DNA from: Warburgia ugandensis
Taxonomy: Eukaryota; Streptophyta; Magnoliopsida; Canellales; Canellaceae
Length of the DNA: 64,000 bases
Direction of reading: 5' to 3'
Assembly (NCBI GenBank): GCA_035236585.1
Contig: CP141136.1
Coordinates: 49,741,136-49,805,135, forward strand
The notes below the pieces were generated by a model that was not told the origin of the DNA, made no database searches, and worked only from the letters and a program-made list of their open reading frames with translations. Below are positions 34,927 through 46,356 of the stretch, in pieces; within the stretch, counting starts at the first letter, position 1; each line of letters opens with the position of its first letter. A program made the position numbers and the translations under genes.

Positions 34927-35333
34927 GAGAGTTGGGTAGTTAAGGAACATCATACTCATAGGATGAGCATTGCAGAAATGAGGATGTTGAGATGGATGAG
35001 TGGTAAGATAAGAAAGGATAGAATTAAAAATGAAAATATTAGAGGAAATTTAGGGGTAGCACCAATAGGTAATAAGATGAGGGAGATTAGACTTAGATGG
35101 TTTGGACATGTTCAAAGGAGCCCAACAAAAGCATTGGTTCGAAGGAGCGAGGCAATACAAGTAGAAGGTTCTTAAAGGGCAAGGGGAAGGCCCAAAGAAC
35201 ATGGATAGAAGTGGTGAGGAAAGATTTAAAAACTTTGGGACTAAATGAAGCCATGGTACTTAATAGAGTGGAATGAAGGAATAAGATTCATGTGGCCGAC
35301 CCCTAATTGGGATAAGGTCTTGATGGTGATGAT
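34927..35333 (+). mobile_element. RTE-type LINE fragment, second copy
   Basis: Closely similar to the 3' half of the LINE at 20713. It reads HRMSIAEMRMLRWMSG, IKNENIRGNLGVAPIGNKMR and IRLRWFGHVQRSP. A TAA interrupts it at 35173, then frame-disrupted KGKGKAQ-like sequence leads to VADP and a stop. The tail is a degraded TTGATGGTGATGAT instead of a clean GAT array. A possible short target duplication (ATGATCTTG on the left, ATGATCATG on the right) is weak. It is heavily 5'-truncated and dead. Confidence 0.9.
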
Positions 35334-36499
35334 CATGACTTAGGGTTAAAATGCTCATAGGAACCTTATGAAAGGTTGAGCTAAGGTCACTTTAGTGAAT
35401 GCTAAATATGGTGGTTAAGGGGGTTTTCTAATAGTGCCTCACTCTTTCCCTACCTTCTATTGACATTTGTGAGGTCTAAATGCCTCGTTATATGACGATT
35501 AAAGTAACTACTTTGTGTTCATCCATTCAACTAGTAAGCCTTAATCAATTGGAAATAAGAGGGGCAGCCTAAACTTAGGGTGAAATAAGCTATCTTCAAC
35601 CAGTAAAATATTAACTGGTTGAATAATAATAATAATAATCAGATGATAAAAGGTTAGTAAAATATCTAATCTAAATAAAAATGATAAATAAGATAATCAA
35701 GATCAAATAGAATCCATAAGGAGATCTTGAATGATCAAGAACAATAAGAATCATAACATTGTATTGTACTTACTATGCATGTTATAGATCAAATCTAGAT
35801 CATTAGATTAGATAATCCAAACCCTTAATCAAATATGATTCAAGGAAGAGAACCAGGATCATCCTCCATAGGGATGATCAAATAACTGATCTTAGATCAA
35901 AGAAGAACTAGATGATAGAAGATCTAGGTCCTTGATCTTTATCAACAGTATAAATTGTTAATCAAAGGATCTATGAAAGATCAAGATCAAAGAGATGGAC
36001 ACACAAAGACTTAGAGATAGAAAATGCTTAGATCTGAAAGATAAGACAATCATTCTAACCATCAGATCTATTGATTAATGGGATAAACAATATCTGAGGA
36101 AGATAGATTGTATGAATTATAGGAACACAAGACAGATCTAAATCCTTTATATCAAAGGACAAGATTAGATAAGGAATATAGATGGGAGATTATTCAAAAT
36201 TGTATAGATAATGACAATATGTATGTATTTGTAGATTAAATACGTCAATCATGGAAGATCTGAAGGGATGGATCACTACATGAGGGTAGGTGGAACTTTA
36301 AGAATACATGACCTATAGTCTACGAAATTGTTATTATACATAGACATTATAATTCTTAAGAATGATAATATGCCTAGTTACATTTGAACCATAATTCATG
36401 TATATGAGATAGAAATAATCATTGAAATTAGATGGAATACATAATAAATTACCTAGGTATCATTTATGATTACCCCTAACTTAGATAAGAGCATAATAA

Positions 36500-36665
36500 T
36501 GATGGATATCATTTGTATCAAATGAATATCCTTACACTTAATAACATTTGGTATATGAATACCAAATTAAAGGAAATGGGGATCATTTACAATAAATCAT
36601 TAATCCTTAAAATTATATGAACATGGGTATCATTCATTGTAAATGAGGATCTCTAAATCTAGAAA
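36500..36665. repeat. Cluster of consecutive hairpins in LTR A3
   Basis: Several inverted repeats stand in a row. At 36504-36531, GGATATCATTTG pairs with CAAATGAATATCC, one base bulged. At 36546-36567, ATTTGGTAT and ATACCAAAT form a perfect 9-bp stem with loop ATGA. Further, less perfect ATCATT/AATGAT pairs occur near 36575-36605 and 36625-36655. Related ATCATT..AATGAT hairpins lie in A4 (about 47127-47215) and A5 (about 55386-55411 and 57952-58012). Confidence 0.65.
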
Positions 36666-38029
36666 TGAAATTACATCCTTCATATGAGGATATTGAATAT
36701 AAGGATGATAATATAAATAGACAGATCATCTGAGATGTACAAGAAGTATTTTAGATACAAGCATGGAGGCTTGTGGTTTTGTTTTAAATAGGCATAAGCC
36801 TAGGGATGCTATGCTAAGGAAGTTATGAGGATTTGGCCACTCGCTTCTCGAAATTTGATGATATTATGTTACCTTACCCAAAGAGAGGCTAAAATTTGAG
36901 TGGGGAAATTATGGGAAGGCCTCATTGTGAAAGTCCTATCTCCCCATACGGGCAATGACACAATATTTTCCACCATAGTATCAGTGGTGAACAGGGCAGT
37001 TATCCGAGTGTGCTAGTACAGATCAAACTATAGCATGGTAGTCCTTAAGTATTTTGCATTATGATGCATGGCATAGTGAGATGCCAATACTGCCCTAATG
37101 AGGGAGTATTTTTCCAGCAAAAGTCTGGATGATTTATCAACTCAGTATATCTGAGTGTGATTGTTGATGTTTGAGATACTGACTATTTTTCACTGTTTTT
37201 GACAGTATATATATATATATATATACCTACAATATAGTGGTGAGTGGTTTGGAATTATCACAATAGATGTTACATGATAAATTATATGATAGAATGATCA
37301 TATATGGTATGGTTCATGAAAATTGGATTATGTGATTCATATGAAATATTATGATTATGAATATTGTACTTTTGAATTATACAATTCCATATGTTCTTGA
37401 ATCCCCTACCAAGCATAGCTTCTTGAGATATTGTAAATGTTTAAATGTTTACAACATCTCAGATACAGAAAGAAAAGAATGGAGGGATACGACATGGGAA
37501 GACAAAGACCATACTATTGATCAAGACTATGTACTATTGTGGAAAGGATTGGATTGTATTTTGATTTGTGTATTTTGGACATAAGATGTAATAAAGGAAC
37601 TGTATATGTGAATCATTGGATCGATCCTGCAATTTTAATAAAATGAGTTTCTTTGGAAACATATGTTGTCTACAAAATTATGTATGTATATGTGAGTGAA
37701 ATGTGGCATTAGCGTTTTCTGAAAAGAATTTCAAAGAAAAAAAAAATTCATTGCTTAAGTTTTCAAAATGTTTGCAAAAATTGGTCAACCACCATTTGAA
37801 AATAAATAATGCAAATGTATTTCAAAAACTCGGGTCGCCACAGGTTCAACTTTTGTTTCAATTCCTGATATTACTTTTGTTGATTTGAAGTGTTAAAAGT
37901 GTATTCACATTGTGAACAATTGTCTCATGAAGAAATTCCCAAAATATACCATGAGTGTTCTATGGAAAATAACTCAAATAACTCTATGTTGATCATGATT
38001 TACACTTGAAAACATGTTAAATTTATGGT

Positions 38030-38600
38030 TGAATTTGAAATTATTTGGATTTAATTTTGGGTTATGTTTTTATGTGTAAACACACTTTATGGTTTAATCC
38101 TCTATATTTGATGAAAAAATGACTTGAAATGTATATGTTCTAATGCCTTGAAGATGGGTACTTTTTCATTGTTTACAAGCAGTATGAAGTGACTGTCCAC
38201 TACTATACTCTTGTCTTTTGGAAAGTATAACTACTATTATGATATTATTTTCATGAAAAGACATGTAGTAATTGATGGTTTACGCCTCCTAATTTGGTGG
38301 AAAAATGACATTAAAAGGTTCCAATGCAGAAAAGATGGGTACTTGGTCATTATTTACAAGCAGTATGGTAGTGATTGTCTACAATGCTATACTACTATCT
38401 TTTGAGAAGTATAACTACTATTATACTACTCTTTTTACATGAAAATATACTTAATAAGGTGATGTTTGAAGCCTCAAACTATGGTGCAGAAATGAGTTGA
38501 AATGGATATGATTCCAATGCACAAAAAATGAGTACTAGATCATCATTTACTAGTATGATAGTAACTATCCACACTACTATACTATTGATTTTTGGAAATG
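38030..38600. repeat. Three diverged tandem units of about 181-193 bp
   Basis: Anchor phrases CATTGTTTACAAGCAGTATG (38167), CATTATTTACAAGCAGTATG (38348) and CATCATTTACTAGTATGATA (38541) are each followed by a TCCACTACTATACT-like stretch and GGAAAGTATAACTACT. Spacings are 181 and 193 bp. The third unit is most diverged. No protein or known family is suggested. Confidence 0.75.
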
Positions 38601-39419
38601 TTTTGCCACTATCTAATAGGATTGAAACTTATCTATGCTATGGAGAAATGTATATGTCTTCATTGTAAAGTAATGAGAATGTTTTGAAAGGTAAATGTTA
38701 AAGTTTTCAAAGTGATTCGGCTTAACATTGTTAAGTCACATGTAATTGAAATTTCATTTTAGAAGCTATGGACTTTCAATAATGTTTTGGCTATGCTTAT
38801 GGATATTGTTTTGATTTTTATCTATGAAATTCTATTTATTGATCTTTGAAATGCTTGATTACTTAATTGCTATGGATCTGTGACTAGTCTTGGTCACAAC
38901 CTCAAATGCTAATGGAAGTTACAAGTGAAGAAAGGCATGGCTGAAAGTGCCATTGTTTTGAACTGTGTAGTTCTAATTATATGTTGAAATAATTATTCAA
39001 TTTTTTTATTTTTGAATAGCTTAAAGGTAGTTGGAATCTTTATATGAAATGGAATGAAGCATCATGTTTAGCATTTACATGCAATGCATATGGTCTGACC
39101 TTCTTGGAAACTTGAAAGGTGAATGAGTTATGAATGTGAATGAACATGTATGCTATCGAATGATTAAAGAAATGCTCAATGGTAAAGCTTTTCAAGTCAT
39201 GTTTCATAACTACTAAAGACATGTGATTGAATGTTTTCAAGAATGTTCTACATGAAATGAATTGAAAGTTTGAATGGACATTATATGTTGAATGCTTACA
39301 TTGAATCTTTGAAAGGATTTATCACAGAAATGTGAATGTCTTATAGACAAAGGAATGGAAAACCATCAAGGTTTCTATGAATGAAATTAACACATGGGTT
39401 TAGGATATTGTCCTAACCC

Positions 39420-39780
39420 AATGTGAAATGCTTTTGAATAAATGATTGAATGAATAAAAGTTTATGCATTTTATTTGAATGAAAACAAATGAATGAAATT
39501 TTCATGACTGATTCTTTGAACAAAATGAATGAATGAAAACCTTGTGAATGATTCTTTGAATGAAATGAATGAATGAAAGACTTGTGAATAAAGCATTCAA
39601 TGAAAATATGGAATGCTTTAAATGAAAAGAAAGAAAGTTTGAGACAGAAAAAGAAAGAAAGCTTTGTGAATGTTTCTGTGAATGAAAAGAAAAAGAACAA
39701 TTTTTTTATGAATGTTTACTTAAATGAATGATTTCACATGCACAAATGAATGATTTGAAATGTTTTTTATGACACCTACT
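39420..39780. repeat. GAATGAAT-rich simple-sequence region
   Basis: Dense imperfect repeats of GAATGAAT and TTTGAATGAA, with GTGAATGATTCTTTGAATGA repeated near 39500 and 39545. The minus-strand open frame across it (Phe, His, Ser-rich) is a product of the repeat, not a gene. Confidence 0.8.
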
Positions 39781-40339
39781 ATGGTGTATTGAACAAATCC
39801 TAAAGGATTGAATGGCTTTATTCCAATGCACCCTTGGTTCTGATGTTTTGTCCATGGTTTTGGAAGGCACTTGATGTGCAGTCACATCAATGGAATGGCA
39901 TTTCTTTGGAGATAATTTTCAAGGAAAATGTAAGTCCCTTTTGATGCCACGTTAGGAGCAATAGGTTGGCTCCTATCCTTTGATATTAATACTTCCTCTG
40001 TGATAAGACCATGAAGACAAAAGTATGACTCATGTGAAGACTAATTCTTGAAAGCGATTTGGCAGCCCCCATGATGGCTCGGGGACAAACTGTAAGGTAT
40101 CCATTATCAATCATATTGGTGGGCTGACATGTTGATCATTCTCAAGAGTTAGACTAAAGCCTGTGGTAAGATGGTGGTGCCACTTAGCAATAAACTATGC
40201 ATTCCTAGTTAGACTAAAGCCTGTAATACATCACTGAAAATGTTTTATCAGTCAAACACATATTTACAAATTTTCATTGATTGTTTTATTGATAAATTGT
40301 AACTTCACTATTTTCCAAAAGATTATTTTAAAGAATGAT

Positions 40340-40630
40340 GAAGATGTTTTAAAGGATGATTAAATGCTTATAGAATGACAAAGGTATTGAATGATTAAAT
40401 ATTTATGATATGATAACTGTAAAGGATGATTAAATTCTTATAGAATGATATTGAATGATTTAAATCCTTATAGAATGATCTAAATTCTTATAGAATGCTA
40501 TTGAATGATCTAAATGGTTATAGAATGACATTGAATGATCTAAATGCTTATAGGATGATATTGACTATTCAAATGTTTATAGAATGATGAAACATGTTTC
40601 ATTGAATGATTATATGTGTATAGTTTGTCT
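40340..40630. repeat. Minisatellite, unit near ATTGAATGATCTAAATGCTT
   Basis: About nine imperfect units of 20-45 bp share ATTGAATGAT followed by TAAATNCTTATAGAATGA. Good examples run from 40440 to 40610. The AT-rich unit and varied length suggest slippage growth. Confidence 0.75.
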
Positions 40631-41411
40631 TGAATTAGACAAACTAGCATGATCATATTTTTGAACAAACAAATCTTATCGAACTTATCATCAATAAACT
40701 TATTGAATTGTTCATACGTTCATGGTGCATGCCATGATTTAGAATCATCTATATTAAAGTTTTTCCTACTTGACCAATTGTTCTCACCCCGACAATATTT
40801 TTAGGTGAAAGTTTTGACCAAAGGAGATGTGATAAGGGAAAAGGAAAAGAGATAACCACTTGATCAAGACATACATAGGAGAACCTTTTGGATAGTTTAG
40901 CTACAATCTCATTTTATACTAGAACAAGGTTGAATGTAATAGTATATAGATTTTTTATATGAATATTTAAATTTTGGATCATCAAGACTCTAGTTTCAAG
41001 TTATTAGTTTGGGTTGTGACCAATCAGTCCCATAACATGGTGATTGATTCTATCTTATTCATCCCATTTTATCTTAGTTTACATATATGAGAAGGTTTAA
41101 AGAAGTGATCTTGGCTTAAAGAAGTGGTATTTGGAATATATCTACTTACAAATGATTTATAATGCTTTTAAAATTTTTTTATAGGAATGTTTCTATTTTA
41201 TAAAATATTTCTCAAAAGATCATTTTTGCAAACTTGGATGTCATAGTTTTCTTGGTTCCATTGATATTTTATGGCATTGCATTATATCATTGGTTGTAAA
41301 TGATATGGACATAATTTAAACACAATTCCCATTCTCTTATGTCCAAGTCTTTGATCATTCTCTCATGAGATTGTCGATACCATCTTCTTGAAGTATGTCA
41401 ACCTTACTAGG

Positions 41412-43662
41412 TGACTGTTAAATATCTACTTTTGTATAAATTATCCTCATTTAGAAAAACATTTAATATACTTTTAGGGCATTATTTAGAAATATATTTG
41501 AAAAAATATGTCATTTGAAACTTTTAACAATTAACCATCATTTGGTGAATTTTCAAGATTAGATGAAGATTTGAGGTAAAACCACATGTTGTATAGTATT
41601 AATTAGAACTTTTTCTATGTTTTGTAGGTGGTAGATCAAGATCTAAGAGGTTATATAATCCAGTCAACATTCTTGATCTCTGATCAAGCTTAGATTGTAA
41701 TGGATAGCTAAGATCAATCCAAATTGAATGAAGATGATACATATTGAATTGAGATTAAATGACTCAAGTTCCAGCATTTTTCAGTTACAAATGGTATAAG
41801 GATTCCAAGATTAGTGCTTCATCAAAGAAAACCAATAGTGATCTATGCAATTTAGCAATAAACAATCAAGATCTCTTTGAAAAACCCTCTTGGAATGTGT
41901 CACCTTTAGAAATATTGGTCATGGATGTAAAGGTATCATTAAGATGGACATGACCAATGGTTTGGATAATTCAAAATTATCAATTTTAGCCCGAGATCAA
42001 AAGACATGTATTTTACATCTTGGATTAAATCATGATAAATTTCATGAGAGATGAAAGATCAAATGGTATGAATGGTTTTGATGATCTACTAGTTGCCCAT
42101 AGTCAAAGGTGAAAGGTCTTGCAGGAGATTAATGTTATGGACTATGGATGATGATTCAAGGAAAGTTTCAAGTAGAATTCCTGGGAGAGAAGGAAAGAAT
42201 TGGAGAGGAAATTGCTAAAAGCGAATTCAAATTGAGCCCCAAATCATCTATGAGAATCAGATCAAGGTTGAGTTGAAAAAAAATAAGGAGGATAATAAAT
42301 TTGGAGGAAAAATGGAGGCTGAAGATGATGAATAGTGTGCACGAGTGACCTAGTGAAAAGGGGCATCATGTGTGTGATTTATGATTCATTACCCAATGAA
42401 AATCTTCAAATTTGATTTTCTTTGGTAAAAGGCATTAAGGAGAAGAAGAACCATATTTTATATTTTGAATTTTCATTCAATAAAATCTTTAATGAAGTGG
42501 TCAAAAATAGCATTTTGTTATTGTTCGTGTGCACAGTAACTGTTTTTTACACTTCTATTGCTACTATCACTCTCCTAGTTTATTGTATTCTTTATATCTA
42601 TTTAAATTCATCATGTTTTTTTACATTCAAATTGTGAATCTAAAATTAAATTGACCAAGGAATCCATTCTAAATGTAATTTTTAGGATTAATCTTTAACT
42701 TTAGTATTTTCAAATTTTTATTTTTACACTGTTAGTGTCACTTGCCAGTTATAATTGCATAGTATGTTGCTTATTTTTTGTTATTTTCTTAGAAATTATT
42801 TTTGAAAATTTGTGGTGATGTTTTGATGCTTGAAACATCAAGAATTATTATGAGTGATCACAAAAATCTAATTAATTTAGTATTTTTAGTAAATTTTAGA
42901 TATTAAAGTAAAAATAAAAATTTATTCTGTTTAGGATTTTAGTTCTTTCTTTGATGGCATGTTCTAGGTTTTATTGTTACATGTACTTTTAATTCATGTT
43001 TGAATATTTAGGAGTTAAGTTACTATAGTTGTTAGAAACTCCATTTTTTAGTTTTTAATTTATTGTATATAATTCTTAGCATAAATGTGGGAATCATGGT
43101 AGGCTATTTTCTTTGCCTATGATTAAAGTGATATTATTTTAGGTTAGAAATACTACTTGTTAAATTTATAATGTTTAAATTGTCTTAAAAAAATAATTTT
43201 AAAAAGATAATTTCATCACTAGTTTAATTCTATGATTTTGTGATATTACTCTTCATATGGATGAATTGATCTTTGATCCATAATAGTTAGGTTTTACATA
43301 TAATTCTTAGAATTTGATGAATTAACTAGTTTTTAATGTTCAAAATTTTCTAACTAATTTAAAAAAAAATATTTTTCAAGATGGTATTTGTAGTTTAAAT
43401 TGAATTCTTGAGTTATAGAAAATAATAAGTGGTGGATCTAATTTAAAATAAGTCATCTCTAATCCTTGAAATTTATATTTAGATTAAAAATACATTCAAT
43501 CTAGTTCATTAAACTAGATAAACATCATAATCGTTTAATTTTTCATTAGTTTTAGGACAGTTAGTCTAGATCCACTTTGGTGCTTTATTATATCTTCCTT
43601 GGGGATTCAACCTTGTATGACATTACAAGTGACTATTATGCACTTGCAAGAAAACTAAAACA
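41412..43662 (+). mobile_element. Divergent family B 5' LTR, copy B-d (2251 bp)
   Basis: Begins TGACTGTTAAATATCTACTT at 41412 and ends AACTAAAACA at 43662, then a 7-base spacer AGTTTTT and a primer site. The opening keeps the order of other B LTRs (a TTTTGTATAAA phrase near the start, then AATTAGAACTTTTTC...GTAGGTG at about 41600). It is much less similar to B-a, B-e and B-f than those are to one another, so it is an older copy or a sister subfamily. No coding capacity. Confidence 0.72.
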
Positions 43663-43669
43663 AGTTTTT

Positions 43670-43687
43670 TAGCACCATTACTAGGGA
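43670..43687 (+). other. Primer-binding site (tRNA-Asp type), decayed
   Basis: TAGCACCATTACTAGGGA matches TGGCGCCGTTGCCGGGGA at 12 of 18 positions. All six differences are G-to-A or C-to-T. It confirms that 41412-43662 is a 5' LTR. Confidence 0.8.
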
Positions 43688-44686
43688 AGTGATCATTTGG
43701 CCAAAGCACCATTGAATTAAAATAGTTTTTCTTTCTTTTCTTTTTTTTGAGAGGAATTATAGTGAGGATGACTTGTATTTGAAATTTAATTGCAATCAAA
43801 AGGATTGTAATAATATAGGTCAAGGGTAAAACCATCCTTTCGTAAAAGTTGAGGTGGTTTGTAAATGGTTTATCCTTGTACGAGAAGGCCTAAATCTAAG
43901 ACCCCACTATAAGGTCTACCTCACTCATTTCTTTTTCCTAGTTCTAGGTTCAATATATTAGTTTAGTTTTACATTATTGTTTGGTAGCTTAATTGCATAT
44001 AGGTTGCATCTATATTTAATAATTGCATACTTTTCTAAGTTTTTGCATTAGTTTATTATTTTTCATGCATCTTTCGTACACTTCTACATGCTTTAATATG
44101 AATACATGTTGATCAAACTGCCATGCTGAAGGATAATTGAATAGTAAGGGTACCACAACCTATAAAATCAAGGGTGGATTTCATCACAACCTCTTGGCCA
44201 CCTTGGGTAATCATCACCTTTCTGTGTATCCTAATCTTCCAAAATTTTAATTAAAATCATTTAGAAGAGACCTATGGAAGCCTTTCTACTTATAGGACTC
44301 TTGAAAGGAGGTGATCTATTGTCATTTTAGTGGCACTACACTTAATTACAGGCTAGCTCTGCCAACACATTTTAAGACTTAGATTACATATGGCTAGCTA
44401 AGGAGGGTCTGAAGTGGTTGATTTAGCAAAGATCTAATTGGTAAGTAATAGAACAAATCTAAAAGAGAGTTGTCTAGATTAAAAGCTACTCCCCTACATA
44501 AATTCAAACAAAATAAAACATTTTAGCTTATTAGCCATAGGATTGTTTGATTATGTCCTTTGTTTATACATCATGCTAGACTCTAAATCGTATTATTTAG
44601 TTAAGTTTACTTCACAAAAACTCAAAAGAACAAAAAGCAAAAAACAAAAACAATACAAAACAAACTCTTTCATTATTAGTCAAAGT
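43688..44686 (+). other. Family B leader, third copy, truncated
   Basis: Non-coding leader after the primer site, with the shared module at about 44285-44500 (GGACTCTTGAAAGGAGGTGA to GTTGTCTAGATTAAAAGC). It ends abruptly in an AAC/AAA-rich stretch before a new B LTR starts at 44687; gag is not reached. Confidence 0.65.
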
Positions 44687-46261
44687 TGACAAGTGCTCAA
44701 TTTTGTTTAAAAAACACTCAAGTAGTTGCCCATGTGTTATAACTTAGTGTTAAATTAAGGTTTTCAACTAAAATTTTGTAACACATGCTTTTCTTACCTA
44801 ACAATTCAAAAGTATGATATTTTGCAAGTTCATGAGCTCATCCATAGTATGTGAATGATCATAATTTTCTAGAAATTAATTAGGATTTTTCTTCCCTTGT
44901 AGGTGTTGAGAAGGTAATACAAAGGTTGAGAATGACTGAGATGAAAACTGAAGACATTCATGAGGTTTTCTAATCTAACTAGGAAACCTAGACAAGCCAA
45001 AGCCTAAATGTCATCAATCAAAGAAGAAATGAAGGTTTAAGATCATCCTACTACAAGCAATGGATACAATCAAAGGAACTAAAGGTGACCAAAGTGGGCC
45101 CATGAAGTAAGCCATGCATTTTCACCATCTTTGCATGGGAGTCATTTAAGCCACCTAGGCCTTTAAAGCCATGAAAAAGGGTGATAAGCTACATGAGCTA
45201 ATCAAGCCTTGAAGCCAAGCAATGAAGCCACTTAAGCAACCAAGGAATGATCTATCAAGCCAAAGAGGAGTGTTGTGACAACCTGGGTTTTTGTAACACA
45301 TTTTGTAATACATTTTTCAAAGGTAGGGTCCTCAGTAGTAAAAAAAAGTTTGCAAAACAAAGTAGTAGAAATTGTTTTCTTTAGAACTTATTTTGTAAAA
45401 CCCAAGTCATCACTTCATACATAACATAAGTAAAATTTTGTACAAGATAAAATTCTATTGAAGGAATATACTTTTATTAAATTTTAGAATCCATCTAGTG
45501 GTTCACAATACAGCCCAGGTATCATTACAATACTTGTCCAAATTACATAATCAAATTCTCAAAGCTCACCATACAATAAAAACTCTTAATACAATACAAT
45601 TCTCTCAAATAAAAATACATGTCTTCAAGGGATATGCCCTAATTGAGTATTCTTCCAAGTCTTCTTAAGTCTTGAGCTTCTAATTCTCCTTCTCTGTATC
45701 TGAGATACTGTAAACATACAAACATTTATAATATCTTAGCAAGCTATGCTTGGTAAGGGATTCAAGAAGCATAATAATTTGACAGTATAATCCTAATACT
45801 TCATAATCCCCTTATTCATAAATATGTTCATGGATCAATCTCTTTACTTTGTCATATATGTACATCCTTATACATACATACTGTATATGTTGTATGTATA
45901 TATATATGGTCAAAACTGTGAAAAATAGTTAATATCTCAAACATCAATAGTCACACTCAGACACACTGAGCTGTTAAATCATCTAGACTCTATTGGAAAA
46001 TACTCCCTTATTTGGGCTGTATCGGCATCTCATTATGTTATATCGTAAGACATCTCACTATGCCATGCATCATAATGCAAAATAATCAAAGGACTACTAT
46101 GCATATAGTTAGAATATGTACCAGCATGCCCGAACAACTGCCCAATAATCCACCTATACCATCCTTGGTGGAAATCACAATATCCATGTCCATATGGGGG
46201 AGACCATGGCTGTCATAGTGGCGGCCTTCCCATAATTTCCCCACCATAGGGTTAGGCTTAC

Positions 46262-46356
46262 TAGGAGAGTTAGTAGGGTTTAGCCTCACTTAGGCTTGGT
46301 ATCCATATCATAACATGTTTTGAAGAGCGGGTGGCCAAACCCTACTAACTCTCCTA
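46262..46356. repeat. Perfect 20-bp inverted repeat inside A4
   Basis: TAGGAGAGTTAGTAGGGTTT at 46262-46281 is the exact reverse complement of 46337-46356, with a 55-base loop. Only the right arm has a counterpart in the other family A LTRs, so the left arm is an inserted inverted copy. Confidence 0.85.

Larger units (their letters stand above)
32754..37842 (+). mobile_element. Family A solo LTR, copy A3, carrying a LINE fragment
   Basis: Begins TGTAATAACCCCAATTTTTA at 32754 and ends AACTCGGGTCGCCACA at 37842. Flanks are GGTTT (32749-32753) and GGTTC (37843-37847), a 5-bp duplication with one C/T difference. A TATA motif is at about 33293 and AATAAA at 37637. A LINE fragment at 34927-35333 interrupts it. 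Compared with A5, roughly 0.8 kb of LTR seems to be missing around that fragment. A hairpin-rich block lies at 36500-36665 and a (TA)n run at 37206-37225. No coding capacity of its own. Confidence 0.9.
37843..41411. other. Unassigned repeat-rich DNA, possibly a decayed long LTR
   Basis: No coding region is recognised. The stretch holds three kinds of local repeats, listed separately. The phrase GTTCTCACCCCGACAATATT followed by TTTTAGGTG at about 40785 resembles the ACTCACCC...TTTCTAGG block of LTR C (about 57577-57605), a block common in Del/Tekay-type LTRs. This could therefore be another decayed LTR on the plus strand, but I cannot find clear ends. Confidence 0.4.

Noticed and set aside
39413..39700. 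Minus-strand frame of 95 codons rich in Phe, Ser and His
   Set aside because: It is the translation of the GAATGAAT repeat; no conserved domain or start context.
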